Below are positions 32,801 through 47,800 of a stretch of 64,000 nt of DNA, one piece after another. The DNA comes from Sipunculus nudus (lineage: Eukaryota; Annelida; Sipuncula; Golfingiida; Sipunculidae): positions 23,937,033-24,001,032 of the forward strand of contig CM049309.1 of assembly GCA_026874595.1 (NCBI GenBank), read 5' to 3'. A model generated the notes under the pieces. That model was not told the origin of the DNA. It saw nothing but the letters and a program-made list of their open reading frames with translations, and searched no databases. Both the position numbers and the translations under genes were made by a program. The stretch's first letter is position 1. Each line of letters begins with the position of its first letter.

Positions 32801-35800
32801 GGACCTCCATGGGTTTTCAGTTAGAAGTTTCTAGGTCCAGCGATTACAATTTGTGCCCTGTTAATAGACAGACAGACAAGACGGCATGACAGATGGATGG
32901 CACGACTGACAGATGGACAGACAGACAGACAAAGAGTGATAATAGCTCAGATGACTTTCAGTCAGCAGAGCGAAAAATGAAATGGAGATTTAAGGACTAG
33001 TACACACACACACATCTTGTTATAAAATCTAAAGATGCTGTACTGCATAAGATATTACACGTTATAAAATGATAAAAACAAAGTTCTCAGTTAAAATATG
33101 TATTAATCATCAATTTGTAAACAATATTAAAATGGCCCATATCAAATAATATCTTTAATATCAAAGCCTGCACTTGACCAGACTGTATATTGTTTACATA
33201 GGCAATAAATCTCTGGGTAACAGGTGTAATAATAATTAGGTAGCAGCTGATTCTATCTCTAAGGGTAGTGTCCATATTTTGTACAAGCATTTGAGTATCA
33301 AGGACTACCATGAAAATTCCTCAATTTTCTGAGTCTGACTGTTTACAAGTATAACGTTACTTCATACAAACTGACAGAAACTACTTATCATGTTAATTAA
33401 GTTTCCAACTGTACCCAACGTGTTGGTTTAAATATATATCATAATAACTTAATATACTGACATATTTCCCTGCATGCTTGCTTAACTTTTGTGGAATGTC
33501 TCCCATTTTGTTCAAACAAGCCAGGAAACACTGATGGTAACTATATATGGATCATAATTAGGTACTGTTGCACTTCAGGCTTAAGCAGGCTAAATTTAAT
33601 TGTTTCTGGTTCTGAGTTGCTATTAAGAGGACTGTCTGTTAAAAGAACTTACCTAAAGGACAAAAAATCCAACAAAATTAAGCTTCCAATGACAGCGAAT
33701 GTGGTATGGCCAATGTATGTAATATATCTGACCTCAAGAACAGACTAAAGGTCTAAACAATCCTTAATAAGAGTAACATTCCTCTTTAAAAAGAATTTTA
33801 AATATATTAATTTGCTGGGATAGTCCAGAAAAAAAATAACTAACTTGTTCCTTTTTGAGCACTTCACTTCGGCTTTCCATATGGGTCTTCTGATTTTCAG
33901 CAGTGCTGTTTATTCTACCTGGAAAAATTAGCCAATCAGAATAAAAAGAAAAGCAAATATGTCAATATAGGTGTCTGTCAAACACTCCAGAACTAGGAAG
34001 ATCATTATTAATTTAGTAACTGATGACTGAATATTCTGCTGCTGGAGTACAGAATCTGATGTAAGTCTTGTGAATTAATATAACTGGTGTATAACAGAAA
34101 CATTGGAACTTCTTTAGTTAGGGAGTTGAGACTTTTGTCACATCTTGAAGCCTTTAAAGTTATTTTAATGAATTATTTGAGAGCCAGATCTAGAGGATGG
34201 ACAATAATTCTGATCACTACTGTAAACTATGGACCACTATGGCCCTTGAGGCATTTTACTAAGTTAATGTCAAACTGCCAGAATCTTCTGGCACAAATCA
34301 AATTGTCTACTGTTTGTAATATTTAAACCACCTACTTGTGATGTCATTCAGAGAGTTCCGCAGGTCATCCTCCATCTTCTGTCCAGTCTCAAACTGGATT
34401 GTAAGCTCATCAAGTTCATCCCTGAAAATGGTTACCATTTGTAAACCATGTGCCTGGGTCTACATCATATTCAATATCACACTACCTGGTACATACATCT
34501 GAGCCTACAACTGATCTGTACCTATCCAATATGACATAAGGTCCACCCAAGAACATATGGCCTAAAATTATTCAGTATTGCCTCAGATGCATCTGTGGAC
34601 ACTTGGTTTATGCATATATTCACAATGAATCAGATGCATCTGATGATTCATGGCCAATGCTTCTTCAATATGACATTAGATGCATCTGACTGTACATTTT
34701 ACAAGCACTTGACCGAGTCAGGAAAAAGCTCATTTTTAGGTAACTCAGAATAAATTTATAAATTTGGCTGCTACCTATGCTTGCCATTGTTTGAGCAAAT
34801 AGGAATAACTGGCTAATGCGGAAGTCATTAGGTCAATGGCTGTTAGGTCTTATGTACGACACCCCTGGATATATCAACGTTTGTTAAAAGATATGATGTG
34901 TCACCTCATAAGTCCATGGATTGTCAGTGAATATCTGTTTAAGACATCATGCCCTTGCTGAGAAAAATATAATTACACTCAAAATCTCCACAAACAATCT
35001 TTCTCGCCTTAAAATGTTATCAACAAAATTTGATGTGCAGATAGGTACTTAACTATGAGTTTATGACTGGCTCTCTGTCTTCTGGGTGGTATTTTTGCAC
35101 CAAGCATGAGATGAGACCTTGTACAATAAACTTTCAAATTTGTACTCAGATCTTTATGGTAAGAACATATGTTACCTACTCTTGTCTATTCCGACATCAT
35201 TACCCAGTGACTTACTTAAGTTCATCAATAGCTTTCTGGGTATTCTCCCTGACCCTGGTCATCATTTTGGTGGAGGCAGCCATGTCTTCCATCTTTTTAT
35301 TCATCAGATCCTTGCGATGAGCCATGTAGTCTAACCTTTTTTCATGTGCTAATAGCTCTTCCTGGGAAACAGAGAAAATAAGAATTTATGCTGTGCCTAT
35401 TAATCGATTATATCAATGATTGATAGTTTTCTTTCATAATCGATTAATATAGCTGAAATTTTGTATAATCAATTACAAATGATTACGGTATGTATGTACA
35501 TGCAAATTAACCATATTAACCAGAAAAAATATTCTAATCTAGTCAGAGAAATAAGAAAGATGGGACACAAAGTTTCAAATATTAAAACTGAAGCTTGTAC
35601 AGCAAACAAGTGTCAACAACTGGTCCATTAGTGGCATTACCTTGACCATCACCTTTGTGTACAGGTCAGCCAGAATTTACTTTTGGTCAATATTTTAGTT
35701 GTAATTCTATAAGGTATAATTCTATAAAACCAGTTTCACTGTAATACAGAAGGTACACAAAATGATCAATTAATAATCGACCTCCAGTCGTTTGTTTTCT

Positions 35801-38800
35801 TTCAATCATTGAACATTATTTTACAACCAATTCTTACCACTAATAAGTATGTTAAAATTTTATTTAAATAAAAAAAAAGAGTGCTTTACATTGTTGTTAA
35901 GTTGAAAGTATATCACTGGATGCAACTATTCCTGATGGAACAAGAAAACCTTTATATAGGTCAGATACCAGCTATAAGGAACTGCAAAATGTCAGTAATG
36001 AAGTGCTGATCCTGACGAAACCTTAAATTAAAAGCTAAACTCATTGTTGTCTCTAAATGCTTCAAGCTGTTAAGACAAGAAGCAAATTCAACAAGTTTTG
36101 AATTCTTCTTTTTCTTTAGGTAATATAAAAAGGTGACATGTTTAACATAATGCATGCAGTGACCTAACCATCCTTATAAAGAGCATTCATGATCAGAGAA
36201 GGTCAGAGAGGGTACAGGCCAAGGAGAAATCAGGAAGAAAAGGAAATGATCACAGGATGTAGCACCAGCTGACTGACTGCATCACACAAAACTGCACAGT
36301 CTGGGTGCTGATGCAATCTGAAACTCAAATACATTTCAAGTAGCAACATCAATTTGTATAAACTGACCTTGAGCTTGCTGTAATGAGGCATCAGAACCCC
36401 CTTCCTGTTGTCTGTGTCTGCCTGTAGATCCTGGCCATTCTTCTCCAGATCTTTTATCTTTTGCTTCAGATTTTCTATGGTCTGAAACAAATATAGTCAA
36501 ATTAATCTTCCCTGATGAGTTAGTGTTTGCCTATGTATAATGACTGACATACTTTTATACCCCAAGTTGCATCTGAGCATCTGGTTACTGCATCAACCTT
36601 ATGATTTGTGTCCAGATATGGATGGGATGACATAAGACATGGAGACAAACCCTACTTGGCCTATGGTGTGAAACAAAATCATTAAAACGTCTGAGGATAT
36701 TGTTGTGGACCCCTCTGTATCGCATGACTTTTCCTCTTCTGCGTGGACTCGGTGGTGTTGTGAACCTCTGCAGCCACACCCGTACTGTTCTTCTGGATCC
36801 CCCCTACTGTTTAAAACGTCATCAGCTGGATAATCAACTGTTGTTTTTGTCGTTGGCACGGAACTCGTCCTATTGACAATCAACTTATTTTTGTCCGTAC
36901 GACGGGACCGGCTCTATTGTGAACTATTGTGGGCTATGACTTCAGAACAATTCTATCTATTGATTAAAGTGGCTTCCTCATTTAAATAAAATCACTTTGA
37001 CGCATTATACCGCTTTTCACGAATCCTAAAAAAGGACTTGTCACCACTCTTCAAGGAGGACTCAATTATGAACTTTTCATGTTAACTTGTCAACCCCGGG
37101 GAAACAGAGCTTCTTTATTTGTGGTCGTCCTCCCCCACAAGAAACCATGGACTTTTATTTCTGTGTTGAGTTACTATGGACCAGAGCATCTTCCATTGAA
37201 CTTGTGGACTTCAGTTAAGTATTTATTTAGTTGCAGCCTTTTAAAGAGACTTTGTTTAATATTCGTTATGTATTAATTATTTGATTTTTTGTTATTGTAA
37301 ATATTGTATATTAATATAGCACCATTTTTGCACTTAAACTCTTGTTGTGTTAATATGAGAATATGTGTCTGAGGTTTTGTGTTATGGTTCGGTCAGTCAG
37401 ATTTGCGGTGTGAACAATATTAATGCATGATCTGTGATAAACACCTTCAGAGCACCACAAGTGACTTTACTAGCCATCAGTCATCATTTTTAAAATCTGC
37501 AGTAGAATGTTTATTAAGTTGTGTTATATACAGTATCCATCAGGAGATACCCACGCAATGAATTAAGATGAGTAGAATGGACTTTCACATTCCTGTTAAA
37601 GAAAACTTTTTATGTTCTGTGAAATGGTTGGCTACAAAATTTTTACATACAGTTGACTTGAAACTATTTCATATCAGCCCCTTGAATAGGTGTAGTATCT
37701 GGTATCACTTGATATATTTTTTATATCTGCTGGGCAAACACTGGTACAAACCTTTGCCTTTGATGTGTGAGCTGACCTGAGCCGTTCTACCTTCTGAAAC
37801 ACGACATTCACAGCTCCTGTCACCTCATCCACCTTCTTAGAGAACTACAAACAGACAAAGATGTATCATATGGTGAACATATACTGAATGCTCGTAACAT
37901 AAATACAACATCAGCTCACAAAACAGAAGGGAACTAGAGTTGTAAAAACAGACATGTCTCCCCTCAACTTTAAGGGAAAAAATATGCACTACTTCAAAGG
38001 TTCACAATATTTTCTATTTTGGTTTATTTGACCTTGGAGATGGTCGCAGGTCATCGGTATCTGAACTTGTTTGAGATATTGGTAGAAACAACTGAAACAT
38101 CAAATTACATGAAAAATTATTGAGTGGTTAAAATATTATTGCATTCACATGAAATGACACAGATGGCGAGGGTACCGGTAAACAAGAAAGGGTTTTAATC
38201 AAAACACTCAATTTCAGTACAGTTGTCAACAAGTCTAATCTTAAGGAATTTTTCAAGTAATGTTCTTGGATATTTGAGCCAATCTTCCCCAGGTCATGCC
38301 TGAAACTCATTAGATCCCACTGGACAGACTAGATGACAGACTCTTTATACTAGGACGTTCTTGACTAGAACATTCCCCTATGACGTATCAGACAGGCCTT
38401 TTTGCATTAGAAGACAATTTGGCCAGGTCAATAATATCATGACTATATCCATCCAGGTTTACTTAAAAGCTGAATATTTCAAATAAAAACAAGATTACAG
38501 AGATTCTGCAGTGCTCTGTAATGAATATACTTAGTACAGGTATCTCATCTGTACAATTAGGCAAACGACAGTGAAAAAACATACTAAAATATAACTTTTA
38601 CATTAAACCCAATGGATTTGGGATTTTACAGCTCTGAAGACATGTTTCCACATCAAAATAAACTCAGTCATTTATTAGCCCTAAGACAAGATCATAGACT
38701 CAGTATTGACCAAACGACAAGCATGAAAATCTTTAACTGGCCAAATCATTCATTTATATCAAATAATTTGTCTGTTTGAGGTGAGAACAAGTTTACATGC

Positions 38801-41800
38801 TCTGACTGGTGTCACACAGTGTTTGTGAGTAGGACGAAGGTACCTTTTCCTTTTTCTGTTTTGTTTCCTCCTCTGTCTTGGACATCTCTCCTGTATCAGA
38901 GTTGATTCGGGCCTTCAGCATTGTCCGAGTATGAATTTCCTCCCTCACCTGCTTCTTTAGAGATTCTGCAGTGCTCTGTAATGAATATACTTAGTACAGC
39001 AATACTGTAATGTAAACACTTGCACACAAGATCCAACAAAGGTGGAAAACAAAGTCTGCCAGTTATGGCATATATTAAAATGACTGGTTTGTTTTTTGTT
39101 TTTTTTTTGGCAAGTTGAATACTGTGGATGGCTTTGGTTCCTGAAAGTTTAAAATTCACAAAATTCATCAATGGGAAATCATCATGAAAATAAGAATCAA
39201 TCCCTTGCAAAACACTGAACAAGAGCGATGCAAACGTGCAAAATACGCCCACCATGTATCATGAATTTTTATGAGAAGTTACTTAGACGAGAAACATCTA
39301 TTGGTAAATATGTATGAGTTTCATGAAAATGCATAGGAGTTTTGGTAAGTCACCAAGGTGCATCCAAAGTGTGGTGATCTCTGACCTCATTAAATATGCA
39401 TGGCTTTTGCTGGAAATCAGATTTAGGCAAGATATTTTAAAGATTAACATTTCTTATGAGTTTTATCGAAACCCTTTATATTCTTCATAAGTTATTGCCT
39501 CGAAAGCAGCTATCATAATGACACTACAAGGCAGCCTGGTAACCTCTGACCTCATTAAATATGCCTGAAATCTGCTGAGAATTTAACTGAGGTGAAAAAC
39601 TCTATTGGTAATATGTATATTGAGTTTCATGAAAATGCATAGGAGTTTTGTTAAGTCACCATGGTGCCTCCAAAGTGCGGTGACCTCTGACCTCATTAAA
39701 TATGCGTGAATTTGGCTGGAAATCAAACTTAGGCGAGATATTTTGATTAACATTTCTGATGAGTTTAGTCAAAATCCTTCATATTCTTCGTAAGTTATCG
39801 TGGTAACAGCACAAAGTAGCCTAGTGACCAATGCCGTTATTTAATATGCATTGATTTTGCTGATAATCGAACTTAAGTGAGATAATGTAGTGGTAAGAAT
39901 TTATTGCGAGTTTGGTGAAAATCCATCAAAGCCTAAGAAAGTTATCTTGGCGACACTAAAAGTTAACCAACAGACACACAGACAGACGGTGGGTATACTA
40001 TGATACTCCGATCATATGACAGGCGTATAATAAAAAGTGGAAATTGCAATGGGTTAACCTTTGCAAATATAAAGATAACCACAGTATATTGGCAGGTACA
40101 CGCAGATTAACCTGTTTGTATCCCCTTAGGACAATAAGAATAAATATATAAATATTTGAATGGGCTTTTATCATCTAATATTTTCACATTGTTAAATACA
40201 ATGGGGGGAAACTAAACTCTGGTTCTAATGAAACGAATGATTGTTTTGACTGATTGTGAAGCCAATGTTTAAGTCACCTTGAGTGCTTCTTCTGACTGTA
40301 TACATTTTTCTTCTTCAGCTCGGAGCTTGTCACGGATAGCATTGTTAATGATCATGACCTGGTCCAAGTCTTCCTGCGTCACTTTAATCAAACCTTCCGT
40401 TCTCTCCAGCTCTTTTGCCATACGGTCCAGGTTCTTCTGATCAGCCACCTTCTGACGCTCACTGTAACAACATGATTTATATTCTATACACATCACAGAG
40501 GGGTTGCTGTCATTTTGTGAATAAGGTTAAGGATCTAGGGACATGTAGGCAGGTTGTCAATGCATTCAGACACTCACAAGATGTATTTCAACTCTGAGCT
40601 TTTGTGATATACCATCATTACATCTGCAGGCTTGCCCTATCATGATATAATGTCTATCATGAAGTTCATGGTTACTGACAGAGCGTTACATGGAGACTGA
40701 AACCATTCTTACAATACAATGCTAGGTTGATAAGATGCAGCTCTAGTGGGAAGTTTGTCAAGATGGCTTGACTTCTCAATAGGCCAGCTGGTTTAAAGTG
40801 ACCTGAAGGAGGATCATATTGACTTTGTGATGATGGTATACAGTAACAATTCTACTTTGAATTATCCAACAATGATTATATCAGTCACTTCCAGTGACTT
40901 CAGTTCATGGCAGTAAGTTTTTTTTGGTTGACTAGAGCTTGACTTTGTACGCTGCAATGCAAGATAGTAGGGCCAGGGTCTTTTGCAATTGTAATTAAAC
41001 TACTGTAACATTTCATATTTGAAAGGAAAACCAGATAAAAATACACAAAACATAAATAAAAAACAGTTGTTGCCATATATGCCATCAAGTGAAAGTCACC
41101 ATGATATAATGTCTGTTAAATATCTAAATCTGACCTGTCTTGAAATAGGGGCAATTCAGAGATCAGCTCAAAAGGGACATAAACATGAAATACAAGTCAC
41201 ATAACCAATATAAAAATGCTTTGGGAACTCACAATGCTAATATTTGTACAATGAAAATACTAAAAGTTCACCCAAGTAACAAGCAGATTGATTCAGACTG
41301 TGAACATATGTCAGTTCATAACAGCAACTTACAAGGAAGCCAGTAACTTCATGGGAGACTTGTTTCTATACATGTGGAAAAAAAAAAGACAAAATGAGGT
41401 GCCCAGGCTCAAAAGTTGCAATGCAGCAGAAGAACACCATGAATACTTACCACTCATTAATCTTCTTGATGTAATCATCAATATCCATCTCTCTGTCCTG
41501 ATTCTTCCGTACCATCTTCTTTCTCTCCTCACCGCGCATCTCTAACGCTGTATCAAGGTCCTGCTCCTGCTTCCTGTTCTTACTTCGCTGTAAAACAAAC
41601 AATATCACTTTTATTTAATCTGCACTGTACACAAAACAATATCACTTTTATTTAATCTGCACTGTACAAAAAACAATATCACTTTTATTTAATCTGCACT
41701 GTACAAAAAACAATATCATTTTTATTTAATCTGCACTGTACACAAAACAATATCACTTTTATTTAATATGCACTGTACAACATACAATATCACTTTTATT

Positions 41801-44800
41801 TAATCTACACTGTACACAAAACAATATCACTTTTATTTAATCTGCACTGTACAAAAAACAATATCACTTTTATTTAATCTGCACTGTAATAAAAACAATA
41901 TCATTTTTATTTAATCTGCACTGTACACAAAACAATATCACTTTTATTTAATCTGCACTGTACAAAAAACAATATCACTTTTATTTAATCTGCACTGTAC
42001 AAAAAACAATATCATTTTTATTTAATCTGCACTGTACACAAAACAATATCACTTTTATTTAATATGCACTGTACAACATACAATATCACTTTTATTTAAT
42101 CTACACTGTACACAAAACAATATCACTTTTATTTAATCTGCACTGTACAAAAAACAATATCACTTTTATTTAATCTGCACTGTACAAAAAACAATATCAT
42201 TTTTATTTAATCTGCACTGTACACAAAACAATATCACTTTTATTTAATATGCACTGTACAACATACAATATCACTTTTATTTAATCTACACTGTACAACA
42301 TACAAAATCACTTTTATTTAATCTACACTGTACAACATATACAATATCCCCTTTATTTAATCTACCCTGTACAACATATACAATATCACTTTTATTTAAT
42401 CTACACTGTACAACATTTACAATATCACTTTTACCTTACTCTGCTTTGTACAACATATACAGTACCACTTTTGCCTTACTTCGCTGTACAATAGATACAG
42501 TATCACTTTTACCTTACTTCCCTGTACAACAGATACAATATCACTTTTCCTTGTCTGATTTTTTAGTCTGTCAAACTCGAAAACATATCTGGATTTAATG
42601 ATTGCAAGAAATTGTGACTGAGCACAGTTGACAAAAATTCAGGTATTTATAGATTTCTAGAAATTAGGATATATATTTATACATCTATATGTCTTATATA
42701 TATTTGTGTTAAGGGTGAAAGATACAGAAGCTGAGGTTATGCAATATCACTGAGATGGATAGCAGACTGAGCACTGGTAAACTAGAATACTCCTCAAAAG
42801 CTTTGAGATTCTCTACAAATACACATATCATGACTAATAACGAAATGACTCTTGGATCTCATTTGACCTGAGCCTGTTTTACCCAAACAAGAGGGTAAAA
42901 CCTAGGCTGAAAGTATCTACCCAGGTTTTACCTGTGTTTCACCCTGTATTTTGCCCAGCTTATTACCTAAGCTTTTTCAAATGTTAATTTGATTTTATCA
43001 AGCAGGACCCAAGTCTGGTTTTCTTCTGATTGGTCAGCAGGATTTATCAACAATTTTTTTAAAAATGGTAGCAAGCTAAGTGGCTCTGACCATGTCAACC
43101 CTGTATAGAGAAAACATTAACTACTCACACTTTAATTCATTTTTTGCTGTGCAGAGCACATCATTTTAATCAACTGGAATTAGGGGTAAAACTATTTTAA
43201 CCATCCTGGGTATACTTGGGTTTTACCATGGTGTTGGTCAAAACCTGTAAACTTTGAATTGACTCATTCTTGACTGATTTCAAAATCATTGTTGATTACA
43301 CATAAAAGAACGCACATGTTTGTCTAGGCTCTCCTGCAGGGTAGTGTTCTCTTCTACAAGCCTCTTGTGCTCAAACTCCTCCTGTACAATCTTACTTTGT
43401 AGACTGGCAACCTGTCAAGGAAATTACATACTGGTAAATTGTAATTGCAACATGCAAGTTGTCATTATTTAACAGAGCTTATATGTTGTCAGCACTTGCT
43501 ATATAGGTATTTCTGAGAAAAGATAAATCAAAGAGAAAAAGATCACAATAAAAGATCAATCAATAAACCAAGATAATTCAGAATAAAATTTTGCCAGTAT
43601 CTATCATAAATACCAAAATTTCTGCATGATAGAAGCTTGAATAAAGTAAGTTAAGCACTCCAAAAAAAAACAAAATCATTTATGATTATAATCATCTTTC
43701 TTCAAAATTAGACTTGGTAAATTGTTTTAATATTAGCAACAAAGACTACATATCCAAGGGAAAGAACTTTATAACTCCTAAAAGTGGTGTATCCTTCTTA
43801 TCAATATAAACAGTATTCTTTTTGGTTGACTGTTATTTGTGTATGCAACAATCTGATATTTGATTTGTTAGAATAACAGATAAATTTGTTATATGTCAAT
43901 TTAGTTAATATTGCAGCAATTAAAAACACATAAACCATTGTCATAAATTATTCCTGAATATAACAAATAAATTTTAATTTATTCTGGATAATAAAACAGC
44001 AATACTAAACTTTACACCAGTAAAAGCTGATTGTATAATATGCTTGTACATTACTTAAGATGAACATGCCAGACTGATTTATATAAAGATTTTTTACCTG
44101 TGATGCCTTCATGTTTTCTGCAGCCTTGGAGTTTTCATTCTTAACTTCCAGAACTTGGATATCTTGTTGGTTGACCTTGACCTGTTCACGGTACTCTGAT
44201 GTCAGATGAATATACGTGTTGTGGGTCATCTTGGCCTCTGCCAACTCCTCACTTCATGAACAAAAACAAGTTTCTTGTAGTAATCTACACTGACCAGCTC
44301 CTTAATACGTGAACAAAAACAAGTTTCTTGTAGTAATCTACACTGACCAGCTCCTTAATACGTGAACAAAAACAAGTTTCTTGTAGTAATCTACACTGAC
44401 CAGCTCCTTAATACGTGAACAAAAACAAGTTTCTTGTAGTAATCTAAACTGACCAGCTCCTTAATACGTGAACAAAAACAAGTTTCTTGTAGTAATCTAA
44501 ACTGACCAGCTCCTTAATACGTGAACAAAAACAAGTTTCTTGTAGTAATCTAAACTGACCAGCTCCTTAATACGTGAACAAAAACAAGTTTCTAGTAGCT
44601 GCAATAATTCCCAATGAAATGAAGTTCCACTAAATCTGACGAAATCAATCTTCCTACCAGCAATGACCTGGCCACTTTACACCAAAAGATACTGTGGTTG
44701 CTTTTATATTCATGAGGGGTTTATTTTCCCCAATATTGGCAGATGTGAAAAAATCGGAATAAGAAATCCTTGGGAATAAGATGCCCCATCAATTAAGATC

Positions 44801-47800
44801 TTTATAAAGGGCTGATGCATCTGCACGTACACGTAATTAGTTATCACGACTCTGGAAACAACCTAACCTGTGCAAATGCATACATGCACTAATTATTGTA
44901 AAACACATGGTAAACGCTGGAGATATATTGACTGTGACTTAAATCACAAGTGAATGCCTGAACTATAAATGAGTGAAAGGTGTACAATTCATTCTGAATT
45001 TAAAATTAATACAAACACTACTTGATTTATAGAATTTATAGATTCTGGATTCAATCACTAAAATTAAACCCTCATAAAATGTTCAAAATGAAGAAATCGC
45101 TAAATTTCAGCCTTGCCAATATGAAGCCAACCACAGTACTTTGCTTAAGCCAGCCTCTCTGCCTTCTATTTTATGAATATTGAACAATCCTGCATGTGTT
45201 TAAGAGATAATAACTACAGCTAATCAAATTCATTAAACCAAATATAACAGTACACTGTTCACAGGCTGTCTGCACAAGAAACAGGATGGGTTTACAAGGC
45301 TTTACTTGACTGGTCAGATTTGTTATGCCTTCTTGGCCATGCTTAACATTTCACTTGAAATTAGCAACAGATGTGCTTCCAGAGTTGCTTAAAGCAAGTG
45401 TACAGGAGTCATTTGATTAGTTCAACTGCCTTGTTCATTATTCATGAAAGAGCTACTCAAGCATATATGAACATTGAAGAATCATTACTTGTTTACATGA
45501 TAAATGTGATATATGAATCCTGTGTATATCAGTGAATATTTAATCTTAGATTTATATTTCTATGCATGTTTTATTCATAGATTTATGAAGATTATCTGAG
45601 CTGTGATTATCTGGAGCCCTATCAAGACATTCATCTCGGCAAAATGATGTGATAAGGTGAAATGTGGGTGGACATATACAGAGACTTCCACGGATTACCA
45701 TGATGATGTGCCCTGAGTGATAACTGGATAAGAGCTGGCAAATAACTACTTCCTCATCTGTCTAATCTCACATTCTGTATTCATCATTTTCCTGCACAGG
45801 TCTAGTTTACAAAAAAAAAACAAAGAGAATTTTCTTATTGACAGGTTAACACAGGTATTGCTCCTCTTAATCAACATGACATCTATCAGCCATTACATTG
45901 AAATTCAAAGTTTTTCCAATGATTTTTTTTTTAAAATGAGCTATATTCAAATGTTTTCAAAGCCTTGAGAATACAAAAAAAATAAAGAAATTAAAAGAAT
46001 ACCTGAGAAAGTGGGTAGATAAAAATTTTCAGGGCTAAGGGCTTTGATCTGTAAAACAAATGCTAATTACAGATCATACATTGTAAATTATTATAACCCT
46101 AGGATGGTAATATAACAGACCTGATTTTCTTGAGCTGGTCCCTGACAGAGTCTAGGTCAGCTTTGATGTGAGCTCGCTCAGCATTTGCTTTAGAGTGGGC
46201 TTCTTCTGACTTTACCTGTACCTTTGAGCAGCGAGCCATTGTGGACTCCAGTTCATCATTTGTCTGTCAGTGAGAAAAAATATAAATCTCAAATGTAACC
46301 ATGTTCTATGGATCTGAGGGTAATATGTCCTTAAAACGTTTTTGGGTTTTGTGATAAAGTAATTCAGTGTTCATTCATTTATTTATTTTAGTCATTTTCC
46401 TGAAAGGTTAAAACCTGTGATGTACAATAGATGTAAAAATGCTTCTCTGGGAATTCAGTAACTGCAAGTGATGCTGAATAGAACAATTTGGATATCATTT
46501 CTATCAGAATTCTTGCTGTTAAATTCATTTTTTTCTGTTAAATGTAAACAAAATATGCAGGATTCCCCTGATAATAAAATACAGATTCCTGCAAATATTT
46601 GTTATCTTGCAACATGCAGTGTGACAAATAAAGTAGAACTCCTGCTTATAACCATGCCTCAGATGCAGTCATGAGCCCAAAATAAAGCCAGTTATCATGG
46701 TCAAAAGCATTGTCTTTAATAACTTGATGCATGTCAGTTTTATCTGGCAATATGGTCATACATCTATGTCATATACAGTGAAGTCTCGTTATAAGGGGTC
46801 CATTACATCAGAAGCCTCAAGTTAGGGACAAATCTCTTTGGAACAAAAAAATGAAAGTTGGCTTCAATATTACGAAAAAACTCTAGTTCCGGATCCCAAC
46901 TTACTTACATGAAACAAAAGGAACCTCACCCCTCAACTCAGAATTGTTAAAACTAACTAGAGATGGTGGCATTCAGGTCCAAGTTTCCCCAATCGTTTGA
47001 TCTTTGTTAAACCCAGCCAACAATGACCAGCTAATTTATACATGGCAGAGCAGGTTTTCACACTAAGGCCATAATCCAGTGGCTATGTCACCGCTGTTTA
47101 CTCCCTGTTTGGTTGAGTGCACCTGTGTTCACACTTTGAGTATTGCTTGATTATTTAATTGATCAAAGTCAAGTTGTTTGGTAAATAACCTCGGAACATA
47201 CCACATTATCTGATAATCAGAACATACCATAAAGTATGTTAAGCCAAACAATCATGACATAGTTATCCAAACAATGTAGCTTTGTAAAATAAGGTATAAA
47301 TAGGATTGGCTCCAAGAATTAAGCACACAATGTACCACTCCAATTAACCAAGGATTAAGGATGCCCTGAAGAGAGCGACACTTGCTTGGTACAGGCACTG
47401 GAGGCAGACATCAGAAGTCTTGGTATAGAAACGTCACTGGGATTGGAGCAGTTTGCCGTGGTCGATTCAGCTGCAGACACTGAAGCCGTGTTAGACGATC
47501 CAAGTATTCTGTCAATCGTCAGAGCAACAGCAGACCAGGAGGAGGATGGTGACATAGACAGAGACTTGAATGATTCGCAAGTCAAACCAGTAAAGAGGGC
47601 TGATGACAGAGATGGACTGCATGCCGCGATCAGGTTCTTTGAACAGCAACCAGATGCCACAGACTTTGTAAATTTTGCTTTGTATATATGTTCATCATGT
47701 ACATTAACATAATTTTGCTTTGTATATATGATCATTTTGTAATACACACATTTTATTTGAAATGAACTTTTTGGTCATATTGGATGAATGTTCAGGTGTT

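Noticed and set aside
41588-42550. CRISPR-like look of regular repeats
   Set aside because: Units are contiguous with no unique spacers, in an animal intron; it is a minisatellite.
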